Assembly (NCBI GenBank): GCA_963855995.1
Contig: OY979721.1
Coordinates: forward strand, 1,550,001-1,614,000
Length of the DNA: 64,000 nt
Origin: Muricea muricata
Taxonomy: Eukaryota > Cnidaria > Anthozoa > Malacalcyonacea > Plexauridae
Reading direction: 5' to 3'
The notes below the pieces were generated by a model. That model had not been told where the DNA came from, did no database searches, and saw only the letters and a program-made list of their open reading frames with translations. Within the stretch, counting starts at the first letter, position 1. Each line of letters begins with the position of its first letter. The translations under genes and the position numbers were made by a program. Below, piece by piece: positions 1-12,112 of the stretch.

Positions 1-354
1 ATGTAAACAGTCAGTGTTGCTAGAGTTACTGAATTTAAAACCAGAACAGAAAAGTATTCTAACTAGAACAATTAAAGCAACTTTCCCTAATTCTTCAATG
101 AAGACCATAATGATACACCATCAATCAATGTATCCTTTGTATAAATATGTCTTTAGTATTTTTGGTAATCCAATATGCATTGAAGGCTTGCTGATCATGC
201 TGACAGTTGTATTATGCACTGCACACATTATATGACAGTTTGTCATGTCATATCTTGCTCTGCTTGTTAGATAAATGTTTTTAAGGTTAATATACAAAAT
301 GCACAAAAAATTTTCTTAACATATACTCCAGGGTTGTTTATACTCATCTTGTAG

Positions 355-526
355 TAGAAATCCTGTGGCATCTAAAGAACTGTTTGCCAAGGATAGCAAA
401 GATATCCTGATAATACAAGAACAAATTAATGAGATTGGACAGTGCTTAGTGCAAGATGAAGAAAACATTGTTTCAGCACTGAATGACAATAATGTGGATC
501 TGGCTAAAACACATTTCATTGTTTAG
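355..526 (+). CDS. Possible terminal exon of an unrecognised gene
   Basis: A pyrimidine-containing acceptor ending in GTAG at 351-354 is followed by an open frame (phase 2 entry) of 56 codons ending in TAG at 524-526. The peptide is hydrophilic and looks like real coding sequence, with a Glu/Asp/Asn/Gln-rich helical stretch (EQINEIGQCLVQDEENIVSA). An open stretch at about 14-130 on the same strand may be part of an upstream exon, but I could not find a convincing donor. Any 5' part would lie to the left of the window. I do not recognise the family. It may be a chance open frame. Confidence 0.35.
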
Positions 527-1020
527 TTACTACAGTGATAAACTGAACACTGTGTTTGATATAGACAGACCTAGAACTTGGAAAACATTATGCAGTAAGT
601 GTCGTTCACTGCAAACAAATTGTTGTTCATAAGTGCTAAGAATTGGCATGCTTAATGCAGGTAAATTGACATGGAGGCAATAGATTTTTGAAACTAAAGT
701 CTGTGCGAGTTACGAATTGTTATAGTTTTTTTCCTGGTTATCAATAGTGCCTTATTGGTTAATTTACCACTTGAGCAAGCCAGGACTGAATTAATTAAAT
801 ATGTACATAGTCGTCATTCTTCCTTGTTTTGTACATGTCATACTTTATGTAGTTATTGTATGCATGTCGTCTGTAATGTAACTTATGTTTTAGTAGAGTA
901 TTCGGTGGGACTTAATAAGGAACTTAATTATGTTCTGTTGTCTTTACCTGCAATATATGTATTGTGAAGCATTAAATAATAATAATTTGACTAAACACAG
1001 TTCAAATTTACAACAACATT

Positions 1021-1410
1021 TTAAACTGCAAACAGCATTGGTTTCTTTATATGAACATATGATCCAAAAGATTCAAAGTTGCTATAGAGATGATTCAATA
1101 AGCCTTTCTCAAAAAGAGCAACAAATTCAAATATCTTTTCGATGCATGCACGTGTTTCTCTCTCGTGGATTTGTCTGGATACACAAATCGATTTGTTTCT
1201 ATCAGACATCGAAAATTCCTTCTTGTGTTTCACTCGAAAGTGATGCAGAACAGCGCTCTCGTGAAAATAAGCCCTTTGGGCGATGCATTCATCTATTAGG
1301 CATAGAATTTTTCCCAAACAAATTGCTTCATGAACAGGCCTTTCGATTTTATTCAACACATCACTGATTTCATCCTCATTTCCATCTGGCACGAGCACGT
1401 CGTCCGCCAT
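1021..1410 (-). CDS. Hypothetical protein, 129 aa, single exon
   Basis: A complete minus-strand frame opens with MADDVLVPDG and runs 129 codons to a TAA. The start lies beside a locally CpG-rich stretch (about 1380-1500) that would suit a promoter. The protein is mixed-charge, has four to five cysteines and no signal peptide or membrane segment, and could be helical in its second half (around RETRACIEKIFEFVALFEKG). I see no internal donor, so an uninterrupted gene is the simplest model. It would be convergent with the possible exon at 355-526. I do not recognise the family. Protein-like composition and length support it, but there is no homology evidence. Confidence 0.42.
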   Translation of the reverse strand: MADDVLVPDGNEDEISDVLNKIERPVHEAICLGKILCLIDECIAQRAYFHESAVLHHFRVKHKKEFSMSDRNKSICVSRQIHERETRACIEKIFEFVALFEKGLLNHLYSNFESFGSYVHIKKPMLFAV

Positions 1411-2987
1411 CTTGAATACATTTTCTGCCAGGCGCTTCGCTCATTAAAACCTCCCCAAGCACCTCCGCGCGCTCGCTACTTTACTAACTGACCTCTATAT
1501 CCATAACTGTATTAAAAGCACACAAAGCGCCTGGGTACGAGGCTGATCGTTTGGTTTTAGTTTTCGAATTTAAGAAATCAGGTAAAGATATGATGTCACT
1601 GTTGACAGTGGTATTTTTGAAAGACACAACACCTTAGCGCCAGAAAATTTTGCCTCCAACATTGGGATTCTGGTTATTTCTGAAAACGAAGCGAAAGAAC
1701 GCACGCACTTAATATGTTGGATTAACGTTGAATAGAAGAATTTTGTGATTATTATAGGTTAAGTACACGTCTATTATTTTTATTAGCATGCGTCTAAAAC
1801 AAGAAGAATTTGAGACTTGAAATTTTTATTTTAATTCCCATGGGAAAATACTATTTCTCTGTTTCCGAGTTAATTTGATTGATGAAAACAGTACGATTCA
1901 TTTTTTTTGCGCATTTCAAATTCCCATGGGAATACCGCTTGCTTTGTTTTCATGGTAATAAGTCAATTTCAGAATAAGAATCCTCTTTGATTTTAAATAT
2001 GATAAGTATCTTGCTGCTTTTGGTAAGCAGAAACAGTGGAATGACTAAGCCATTGTTTGTGTACACTGAAGCAAATTACGGAGGTGGTTTGAGAGCAGCT
2101 GCGACGTACCATGCAAATGAAGGCGTTTCGGTTAAATAAGTATGAGAATTGCGGTGAAGTTATAAAATATTTCGATTCTTTTGAGCTATAAAAAGTAACT
2201 GTACCTGGCTATGGAGACCTTGAATTGTAATTGCAACTACCGTGTAGCATTAAATTGTTTAAGATGAGTCTCACAAAAAACTTAAGTTGCGTTTTAGGCT
2301 TTTAAGTGATTTATTCTCTCAGCGTTCTTATACTTATTTGACCCAGCCTTAGACTTCGTAAGTATTAGGTTTTTGTTTACTTCGGACCAGTTAACAGAAC
2401 GAAAGCCCATGCCCTTTTCGATAAGGTATTACGTTTGAAACTCATTCCAAAACTCAGTTTAAGTGGGTTTAAGTAGCTAGAGATAACGTAATTTAACTTT
2501 TTATTTTGCTTTTTGGTTTATAACGTAATTTATTAGCTAAATGTATGGACTGTGAGGGTGTGCGCCGTGTGTAAGTTGCATGGGGTTAGGCTTGTTAAAG
2601 GAATTAAAATTTTTGAAAGTATGCTTAAAAACCAAAATGTACCTGACAACACAGCGAGGTGTGTAACTTCTCAACATCAGTTTAATTGGTCTAGTATTTT
2701 CATTCAAACCGATATTTCTGTACCGTAATTGAATATGATAGTCTATAGGAAAAAATTGCAATTTTTTTGGCATGTTTGGAAAATACGTTCAATGTATAAA
2801 AGTCAATAGATAGCTCACCTGTTTTTATATTCGACCTTTGTTTTTATATTCGACCGTTTCGGTTTACCTTTGGCCTAGAATATCCGAAAAAGGTAATTTA
2901 CTACGCATACTTTACCGAAATTTTATTCTTTTAATTTTCGGCTTTGGGTGGCAGTCGGGTTGGTGGGGGTGCATGTGGGTTTATCAG
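1411..2987. other. No gene recognised
   Basis: A CpG-richer stretch at about 1411-1500 may be the promoter of the minus-strand gene ending at 1410. Beyond it I see AT-rich sequence with several copies of the 6-8 bp word TTCCCATGGGAA (near 1840, 1925 and 3415) and no supported exon. A 32-codon frame begins at an ATG near 2041 but has no other support. Confidence 0.4.
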
Positions 2988-3314
2988 CTGTGAGTGACTG
3001 TGCGATGGTGAGGAAAGCGAGGGTAACGAATGGAATGCAGGAGTTTAAAACCGAGGAAGACAGCTTAGAACTGAGGCAGGTAGGCAGTTGGTAGGATCAG
3101 CGGGGGGCACTTGTCATTTTGGCTTTGGGAATCAAATTTGCATGCTAAGTACTTAGGTCACTAACGTTTGATGTTTTGATTTGTTAGGGAAGCGCGGCTG
3201 CTCTCTAGAGAAGATCAACTTGACAATATGCATTGGCATTTGCAAGATTGGTCTTCTCTTCGCCCCGCTACCCCGGCCAGTTCTCCGAGTGCTACTTCCA
3301 CTGTAAATAAGTAG
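2988..3314 (+). CDS. Two possible exons of an unrecognised gene
   Basis: An acceptor (TTATCAG) precedes an open frame from 2988. A donor at 3090/3091 joins in frame to an exon at 3188-3314 that follows TTGTTAG and ends in TAG. Joined, the frame reads as a charged, glutamate-rich, probably helical peptide (around EARLLSREDQLDNMHWHLQD) with a Ser/Thr/Pro-rich end. A second donor at 3079/3080 would not keep the frame open. No promoter or upstream exon was found and I do not recognise the family. The best evidence is the protein-like second exon. Confidence 0.28.
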
Positions 3315-6300
3315 AGGTACTTGTACTATGTGTATAAGTACTTCTACTTAGGTGGAAGTACCACTTGGAAAGCTGGTCGGGGTAGGGGGATTTTTTTAAA
3401 AAATTTTTCTCAATTCCCATGGGAATTGAATTTTTAATTAAAAGGGGTCACATGTAAATATTGTAAAAAATTTATTGAAAAGCATTTGTAAAGATTACAA
3501 TTTGAATAACAATAAAAAGTGATTAATTATCGCAAACTTGTACTTAATAAAACCATAGAAGAAAACAGAACATGGCAGAAAGAAAATAATCAACATTGCG
3601 CTTAACACAAGTGAATAAACACAAGTGAATAAACACAAGTGAAAACATAATGTTAACATCAATTTGGTGTTTTCCAGTTTTAAAGATAAGCGTTCATACT
3701 TCAAGATAAATTATTATGATACAACTCTATACTAAAGTTGGTGAAGAAACATGGCAGAGTTGTTTCACAATTAGAGGAAATAAATGGCTTCAAGCCGAAA
3801 TAAGACAAACAAAAAGTGCTTTACAAAATACTACCTACAAGGTATTCTTGATTTCATTAAAAAATAAGATTCGTCTTTTTGAATGAATTCTGCGAGTTGA
3901 ATTACGAATGTATTAACGAACGCATTCATAATATAAAGTACCTTAAAATTTTGCCTATAAAGTTTTTGCAATTTTTGCACTTTTAGAAAATCAGTTCTAA
4001 AGTAAAAAGAGTGGTCTTCTTAGTGGATCTTTTTTAAGTCCTAAAGCCATATATTTCTGTTATGGTGTTTTTCACCTGACAACATATTTAATTAAGACTA
4101 TCTTCGTTTTTAGAAATGAAGTGCTACAGATAATTTACAAGAAGACCTCTTAACAACTTGACGAACAAAAAGTCGTTTTTCTGTTATATTTTAGATACAA
4201 TTGCAGCACAAAATAGAACAATATTGAACCAAATTTTAAAATCTCAGTGTAATACTCATATCAATGTTCATTATATCAATGAATTATAAAGACAATTTTT
4301 TTCAAAAAAGCTGACTTGTGCTGAAAACAGTGGTCTTCATCATTTGATTCACTTGAATGTAAACAAGTATAACCCAGTTATACTTAAACGTTGATAAATT
4401 AAGCTATAAAATTTCACAAAACAAACAAAGACATCAAAAACTTGCTAGTTGTTGGAAAGTTAAAGTCTCAATTAAAAACAGAATTTTGGTTTGGAAGTTG
4501 AATTGTGAATTTTGGATGTGTTTTGTTGTCAGGTAAAAAACGAACATTTGAAGTATGAATTTATCTCTACTTACTTGTTGAAAAGACTATGTTCAAACGC
4601 CATGTAAACCTGTTTTCTCTAATTATTATTCGTACTACGGTTGCAAAGTGGAACTTTTTGATAATAAAGTTAAACTGAAGCAAACTAATTAACAAAATTG
4701 TGGAATGTTAAGCCAATATCTAGTGATAACAAAATTCAGTTAAAGAATATTTTGTAATTTTAAAAAATTTGAATTGCATTTTCATATTCAAAGTCTACAA
4801 TCAATGGAATAAATTTAAAATGGATGTGACATAAACTAAGAAATACAAGCCAATCATTTGTATTTAGAGAACAATATTTATTGCTGTTTCACAGCATGCG
4901 AAGTACCGATATATGGTATGAGCTAACAAGTAGTAAGAACGAATGCTGTTGAACACATTGAGTATACTTTGGGGGTTTTTTCACATGTCCAAATTCGATA
5001 AAAAGAACACCAAATCTTTACTTAAATAAATTAGGTAAATCAAACAAGGCTTTTTCCTTTTAAAATTTTTTTTATTTTTATGTCCAATAATTGCATCTCT
5101 ACTAAATTCCTGATTCATGAAATCTGAACCTAAACATTAAACATATTCCCAAAGAAGATCTTTTTGTTCTTGTTTTTTTTACCTTTCGATTGCGAGGCAC
5201 GTTTTGTCAAATGCACTGCATCAAAATTTTGGTCTTGCTGCTTCAGATCAACTTTGAAATCAAACAAGTCCCACTTTACAACAAATTTGAGCCAACTAAA
5301 TGTTTAAACATTCAAAATGTTTATTCAAAATCACAAAGTTTGTTGGGTTTTTTATGTTTAATCTACTTTAAAGTGTAATAGGCCTAGTAGGTTAATGCGA
5401 AAGAGTTTTAAAAAGAAAAATGATAGTAAATTTTTTTGGTGTTTCCTTTCAATTCAGTGTAAAAGCTGGCTCAAGCTGCCCAAAAACTGGTGGTTTAATT
5501 TATTTAATTTAACAACATCTAAGGCAGCAGGTCACAACAGTAATTTGAGCCAGTTGCTGTGGGCAACCAGAGTACTTGGAGAAATCCCATGGTTTGAGTC
5601 CAGCACTGGAAGATTTCAAGAACTGTTTGGGTTTAGCTCAAAGTTTTAAGCAGTTTTATGGAGGGAGTTAAAGACTCAACTTTGTGATTGTTAAATAAAA
5701 ATTTTGAATAGCTTAAATTCATATAAAACAAAAGAAGACTGAGATGGCAAGTCAAGAAACCACATTATATTTTTCGTTTATTCATTCTGATACATCAACA
5801 TGTATATAGAAGTTCTGAAATGCTAACTGCATCTGCACAGAAAAGATCCAAATTATTTCAACAAAATTAGATATCCAAAGATTCAAAAATAAAGATGAAA
5901 ATGTAATAAAATATTTTGGCTTCTTATAAAACCATCTCAATCTTCTATGATAAATAATGCATCATGGCAAAGCCAAAGACTCAGTTAATGATTTTTGGCT
6001 TGCTTCAAACAGAAAATGCTTTGAAAATGAGGTAAGTCTTAAGTCCCTGGAATTTTGTATGGTGCTTATTAATCAAAGTATAATTTTGTGGAAACACCAC
6101 ATAAATTTATTATCACAAAGTTTTCCCTCCAAAAGCTCATCAGCGCTTATAATAAATTATACTTTGAGATAAGTCTTCTTACAATTTGTAACAGTATGGA
6201 ATTTAGTTGCTCTACAATGGGCATAAAATCGGGATCTGTCAACAGTCGTAATGATAAAAATATTGTGAATCCCCCCCCCCCATCCTTTGCTCCATAGTAA

Positions 6301-6948
6301 TTTTTTTCACCCACAGTTTATGTATAAAATGGGCAGAAAACATCCATAATTAGCTAATATACTGACATTGCAGATTCCCTGTAGTTGTAAATAAAATATA
6401 TTTGCACTGCAAATTATCACAGACAAACCTATATTTTCAAAGCATTTCATACTTCAATAAGTTATAAGAATATAGACCTTTTGTATACTTTCCATCAGCA
6501 GTGTTTATCTTTTGTGATCTTCACGATTTCACAGGCACTTAGAGGCACCAGGATTTCTAAGTAGGTCTAAAAAATTAAAGAATATTATTGTTGAAGATAA
6601 AGATCCACTTTTCATTATTAACAAATTTTTAGGAAAGACTAGAATAATCCACCATATATCTACAAAGGTTTATAAGATTTTTACTGAAGTTGCAAATAAC
6701 TGAAATCTGGTCAACATCACCACACGGAAATGACTGGATATGTGCCCCCAACATCATACCCAGGATCTCTATGCTCCTCTTTGAGGAATGCTCACACACC
6801 CCTGGTGAATGCTGGTCAAGTGGTTCACGCAATTGACCAATTTGGTGCTCTTTGTCGAGAAGAATTATTTTGGAACACTAAATCATATTTTAAGAAATTT
6901 CTAAATGTTCACCTATGGTTCTCGATAGTAATATCATGGTATCTGGGG
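3315..6948. other. Long non-coding stretch
   Basis: AT-rich sequence without a supported exon. It holds an inverted repeat around 3290-3385 (the GGCCGGGGTAGCG-type arms of a small foldback), a half copy of the short palindromic element described at 32.2 and 37.6 kb (near 6080-6180), and a C9-10 run near 6270. Open frames here are short and not protein-like. Confidence 0.5.
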
Positions 6949-7116
6949 CAGGGGCGTAGGAAGCAACGTGAAGTTGGGGGGGCATTACATTATAAGGGCA
7001 CCTTTTTCATTAAAAAAGGGCATTTTTCCCATTGTTTTATCTTGAGAAAAGGGCACTTTGGGGAAAAATTGGGGGGGCACATGCCCCCAATGCCCCCCCC
7101 GGTTCCTACGCCTATG
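6949..7116. mobile_element. Non-autonomous hAT-like MITE, 168 bp
   Basis: The element begins CAGGGGCGTAGGAA and ends TTCCTACGCCTATG, imperfect terminal inverted repeats of the hAT type. It is flanked by an exact 8-bp direct repeat, ATCTGGGG (6941-6948 and 7117-7124), the target-site length expected of hAT transposases. The interior is G- or C-rich and has no coding capacity. Confidence 0.8.
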
Positions 7117-7678
7117 ATCTGGGGTGAGTATTGGTGACTTGGTGTCTAGAAATTGCTTAAAACTTAACTTAAAACAGATTTTAAGAAATGTCTTTTATTA
7201 CCCGTCTGAAATGTCTTTTATTTTAATTAGCTGTTTGTTTCTGTGTCATAGATCTGAGGCTATATGCATTGTATTCCCTAGCAATAAGCAAGCACGCCAC
7301 CCCTTCAGCACTCAGCTCAGCTTACGAATGCTTAGCAAAGTTTCTTCCCTTATCGACTAATTTTAACAATTTTCGAACCTTCCTAGCGTTATCATTACTA
7401 GTTTGGGCAATTATATCAAGATTACAATACGATTAAACGAATAATTGCAACAACCTATCGACTGGACGAACCAGTACAAAACGTGCAATGTTTAATGCGA
7501 AATATCTCGCTAAATTCAAGCTCATTATCTCGAAAAACCATCTCTAATAACAATCGAGATACTCTCCTATAAATAATCATAAAAGATAAGGCATATTACC
7601 TTAAACTAGAGCTAGAACTGAGCCATAAATCTTGTAGAAATTCGACAGTAACCTCCCACCATTGCCGCCATTTTCATC

Positions 7679-7786
7679 ATGGGGAGGAAGAACAAAATTG
7701 AAACTCGGAAAACTCCGGACGGCGACGGAGTGATCCGAAACCTGCGCGCAAACAAGTCGACAATTTCCGAGCAACAGCAGCGGTGA
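7679..7786 (+). CDS. Possible first exon or 35-codon frame
   Basis: A CpG-rich patch holds an ATG in a plausible context, followed by a basic, protein-like frame (MGRKNKIETRKTPDGDGVI...) that ends in TGA. The same bases form a donor (GCG/GTGAGA at 7783/7784), so it could equally be a first coding exon. I found no matching second exon downstream and do not recognise the peptide. Confidence 0.2.
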   Translation: MGRKNKIETRKTPDGDGVIRNLRANKSTISEQQQR

Positions 7787-8094
7787 GAGAATTAGGATGT
7801 TAGTCGTCTTCAATAAAAATACAGTCTTAAACAAGCAAAAAGTATTTTATTGAATAAAACAAAAACTATTCCTTAGCTACTGCGATTACTCCCATAGCTA
7901 TCCCACATAATATAGGTTAATAAAAAAAAAGAATATCCGCTCAGTGGCATAGCCAAGCCATAATTTATTCCCGCTATGCAAATTTCAAATCATTATAATC
8001 ATTCATTTCTTTAGAAATTGTTGTTTTCACAGTCAATGAACGCGAAAATATTTGCATAGCGGGACTAAATTATATAATCGTCGAGCTGGCTAAG

Positions 8095-8803
8095 CTACTG
8101 TGTGCGGATATTGCATGAATTTCCAGTGTATTGTGTTTGTAATGTATCCAGGCTAGCCTTCGTGGCCACCTGCGATTTCGCGCGCGCACAACACGCGAAT
8201 ATGCGACGAAATCCGTTGCGAAACTTCTCGCTGGACAGATTGTATATAATTGGGTTGAGCGCTGCATTTAGAAGCAAAACCACTCTCATGACGGATGTCT
8301 CTGTCGTGGATTTCGGTTGATAGTTGTCTTGAAATAGCTGCACGATGAAATATATGTGAAACGGGAAAAAGCAGACGAAAAACGCAACTAAGACGGCGAT
8401 CACCATCACTGTTGTTCTGCGGCGTGTTCGTTCGCACATGCGCGCTCTTGCGTCCTCCGACCCGGCCTCGTCGAGCTGCTTACCAGGATGCCATAGTTTC
8501 CAGGTTATTCAAATGTACATAATTATCAACGACGCGAACGGAACGGCGTGTAAGACGACAAATACTATCACGTAGTATATCTTAAACGTATCGACGTCCA
8601 TGTCCAGGTCCAGGAGTGTCAGTTCTCGCAGGGTGATTTCACCATTCTCCTCCACGTGGAGTAGAACTACCTTGAGATCAGTTTCAATCGCGAACGGAAG
8701 AGCAAAAGTTGCTGAAAAAACCCAAATAACAGCCAGTGCCAAAAATGTTGTTCTACCCTTGTCTCGTGTTCTATTTTTTAACGGGTGAACTATTGCAAAG
8801 TAT
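8095..8803 (-). pseudogene. Class A GPCR last exon with an in-frame stop
   Basis: After a TTTAG acceptor the frame starts at RYFAIVHPLK, the end of the DRY motif at the cytoplasmic end of TM3, so the intron interrupts DR/Y as in many rhodopsin-family genes. TM4 (around ALAVIWVFSATFALPFAI), an acidic second extracellular loop, TM5 (around YYVIVFVVLHAVPFASLII), TM6 (VIAVLVAFFVCFFPFHIYF) and TM7 with NPIIY follow. A helix-8 cysteine pair and a short tail come next. One TGA at 8509-8511, just after TM5, breaks an otherwise intact frame where many receptors have Arg, which fits a CGA-to-TGA change. No TM1-3 exon was found upstream. It is probably a peptide-type receptor relic, or a functional partial gene with an assembly error. 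Confidence 0.65.
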
Positions 8804-8879
8804 CTAAAGAGATGAAAAACAACATTAGGTCAAATAACATTATATTCATTTTGTGGTAGCACTAGTACAATAAGAGACG

Positions 8880-9330
8880 GTTCTCTCTGGATATTTAAGA
8901 AGAACAGTTTAGAACTGATAGAGCTATCCAGTATAAATAAAGTTAGTTTAGTTTAGGTTCATCCTGTAGTAACGCTGGGTCAAAAAGATATGATCTTTAC
9001 TGTACCTCTAGGCAGAACAGTTTAAAACTGATAAAGCTATCTGATATAAAAAGATTAGTTTAGTTCAGTTCAGTTTAGTTTACTTTTAGTTGAGGTGATT
9101 CTTACTGGACCTCTAGGACGAAGAATTTAGAGTTATCTAGCATAAATAGAGTTAGTTTATATACATTACATTTTGTTTCCTCCTGTAGTAAGTTAGTAAC
9201 ACCAGATCAACAAGAGAACTGATAGAGCTATCTCCTATACTGTTAATACTACACTGCATCAATAATAGACGATCTTTAGTCTTACTGGACCTCTAAGAAG
9301 AATTCAACACTGTAAATACATCAATGACGT
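8880..9330. repeat. Copies of a dispersed ~118-bp repeat
   Basis: Diverged, partly tandem copies of a unit containing the words AACTGATAGAGCTATCCAGTA, TAAATAAAGTTAGTTTAG and CTTACTGGACCTCTAGGAAG. The same unit recurs at 9640-9920, 17040-17410, 25975-26110, 27930-28790 and, inverted, at 61470-61880, mostly inside introns. Confidence 0.8.
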
Positions 9331-9450
9331 TTTAGATTTTATTTATTTATTTAGGCAATTCATTTTAAACATAAAACTTTTCATATACGAGATATCAGCA
9401 AGGCATAACATATGGACTGAACATGATCTTCTGTGTTTCCTACAGAACTG

Positions 9451-10174
9451 TCACTTGCCATTTCCACCATGTCTCATACTAGCGTTGAACTTTACACATA
9501 CTAATTCATTTTCTCGCCCAGCTGGCAAACACAAGACTAGTTCATGACACAGGGGATGTTTGCAATCTGCGCTACTTGAACAGGGATCACCATACAACGG
9601 GCAATGATTCGTCTGAGTCCGGATCCATAAAGAGCATCCTTCCTAAAATTCATAATGCTATGGTAATTTTTGCCGGGATTTCGTCTCTAGAGACACTGGA
9701 TGAATAAGAGATAATTCTTACTTGATCTCTAGGAAGAACCGTTTAAATACATTAAGTTTGTTTAGTTTGGACGTTCCAATGGATTCCCTCTCGTTGTAAA
9801 ACTGATCACTAGAATGGATCAACTACTGGTGATCCTTAGTAGACGTCTATGAAACAAAACAATTCAGAACCGATGGAGCCAACCATTGGTTAGCAATAGT
9901 GTTAGTTATTCTTTTAAATCTTTCACACTAACTTATGGATTATTAGAGATTGAATGTCGTAGAGAGATTGCATATTACAAATTCCAAATTTTCTCCCAAA
10001 AAGTTATATTGTTATTTTATCTGATCTTTCCAATATAACAACCAAAATTTTGGATAAAATTTCGTTTCATGAACACTTTAAGAAATAATTTATCCAAAAA
10101 TCAAACAAACCTACCTTAATTTCTGCTGCGAAAACAAGAGCAAAAAGCAAGAAGACAACGGCTTTCTTCACCAT
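9451..10174 (-). CDS. Secreted Cys-rich peptide A1
   Basis: Two exons: 10174-10115 (20 codons) and 9642-9451 (64 codons with TGA), joined in phase 0 at AAG/GTAGGT and TTTTAG/GAA. The precursor is 83 aa. Exon 1 is almost wholly a signal peptide (MVKKAVVFLLFALVFAAEIK). Exon 2 carries the group A framework C-x6-C-x5-C-x4-C-x5-C-x10-C with the signature CSSSADCKHPLC, plus one extra Cys eleven residues before it. It is the most diverged group A member but has the same spacing as A2 and A4. The intron holds copies of the ~118-bp repeat. It lacks ordinary family names; six cysteines in a short secreted peptide suggest three disulfides. Toxin, antimicrobial or signalling roles are all possible. Confidence 0.8.
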
Positions 10175-12112
10175 TTTGACTTAAACAATATCTCTCAGTT
10201 CTCGAAATCGTTTAGGAGTTTTTTTTACGATCCGAATTTTTTGGGGTCACTGTTACAGTGTTAACAAAATAATAAAATCTCATTGAAATGAAACTGGGTT
10301 GAAAAAATTCAATAAAAGCTTGTTCTTAATTTTAATAAATAGTATTCCTTGTTTTTAATTGCTTGAAAACAAACAATTTGCGGTCTTGGTTATGATTTAA
10401 TAAATTGGAATTATATTATATTAAATTAAATCTCATCTATATTTTTTCAGCCTCATCGCATAATTTCCTAACTCATTGTCAACTCAAATTGTTTCTTTCC
10501 GAAACCGGTCCGCAATCAGTCTTGCATTTCTTGTCAATATAAAGTGCTTATAACATTGCAGTTAAAACATATTTGGGTGCTAAACGTTGTGTAAGAAACT
10601 CACCTGAGAATTGCAATAGCCCAATTTGCAAACGTTCTACCTCGTTTTATATTGTCCTGGCAATATCTACTTTAAAAGAAACTCCTTAAAAAGTTTTCTT
10701 TCATTAACTATGCGAGCATTTTACCCATTTTTCAAAAAAACATGGGTCAGGCAAAAAAGATGCATGGGTCAGGCAATTATGCTGAAGCACAGAATGCAGG
10801 GAATAAACAGTAGGACCACTCAGCAGTTCAACATGTCCCCTGCTTTTATGCAATTGACTGGCCAGAATAATGGCGGAACAGCCAGTTCAGAGTTTCTTTT
10901 GGCCAGAAAAAGCAATTGGCTGCCCAGAAAATGCAAATATACGGGGCCACACAAACTTCAAAGGTTCCGACTCGAGTGGCCGTTATTTTCTATTCTGTGG
11001 CTGAAGACTGTCAATATGTATATTATATAAGTATTATATCTTACTATGGTTGTATTAGTCAAAAGTATTGGTTAACTAAACAATAAAATCTTGTCAAATT
11101 AAAACTTCGTTAAACATTTTCAATGCAATCAAGTATTTTTCAAATTAAAAAATAGATTTTATTATAATTTCCCATCCAGTTAGGGATAACCAAATATTGG
11201 TAACGGCACAGTTTTTGATTTAATAATTGGAATAAATGAGCCTGAATTATTTATTCTATCTCGTTTTATAGAACCAAAAACTTGGGCAATTAAGCAATCA
11301 TGAGCATATTTCAAATTACAACATTTGCAATAGTGTGACTGGTATAATGTTACTACTCAACAATCAGATCACAAATATTTGAGATTTCTATTGTATTATG
11401 AGTTAAGTACTAAGAATTTTCAATGTATAAATGTTGTGTAAGCCGAGAAATTTGAAGGAAACGTTTTGTTAAAATCCACTTGTGTTTTATTTGGCTTTAA
11501 TTTGGCTTAAAGCCCCGTCCTATTTACAAAATCAGCTTTATTTCTGCAAAGGAGTATATGTACTGAGCAAGATCTATCAGTGTTATATAAGTAACATTTC
11601 CCTGATCAATAGTTTCTAAGGTCCAGCTCAGAGTAGGCTATATATGTCCTGCAGTACAGGCAGGCACCCAGCTTCAAAAGCGAGTATATATTCTAGAGCA
11701 GATTTGGAACCAGCTGTTAATCAGTATATGTCCTTATCAACTTTCCCAAGATCCAGCTTTTCAACGAGTAAATGCCCTGAGAGCCGCTCAGTACACAGCT
11801 CTCGCTGATATATCTGCATGCAATATAATAATTGAGCAACTGTCCCGCCCATATCCACAAATCAGTGTGTATTTATTGTTTACTGTTATCAAAATGCCTA
11901 AACACATGCCAGAAACATGGCAGTTGAGGACGTAACTTATTATTTATGTATCAATAGTCTCAACAAAGTTTCCAAAGATATATTTAGTTTCGTATTTTAT
12001 TCTAAACATTAAAACATTTTACATTGGTCATTCTAAACAAGCAAGAAAGAGACATTTACATGTTGTATTCAAGTGACTGAACTATTTTTGCAAGCAATAT
12101 CTGTGTTCTTTA
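10175..12112. other. Intergenic, repeat-bearing
   Basis: No gene recognised. The stretch at about 10840-11180 is a diverged copy of the block that also lies beside A2, A3 and A4 (13070-13440, 15760-16090, 17980-18210): a foldback-type element with TGACTGGCCAGAATAATGGCGG, then an AT-rich part ending ATATCTTACTATGGTTGTAT. This marks an old segmental duplication. Confidence 0.55.

Noticed and set aside
930-1367. 145-codon plus-strand frame opposite the 129-aa gene
   Set aside because: Antisense overlap; the composition is irregular and there is no promoter-like context. The minus-strand frame, starting MADDVLVPDG near a CpG patch, is preferred.
7601-7834. 77-codon minus-strand frame with a hydrophobic start
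   Set aside because: It has no cysteine pattern or splice partner and overlaps a CpG patch whose plus-strand frame is more protein-like.
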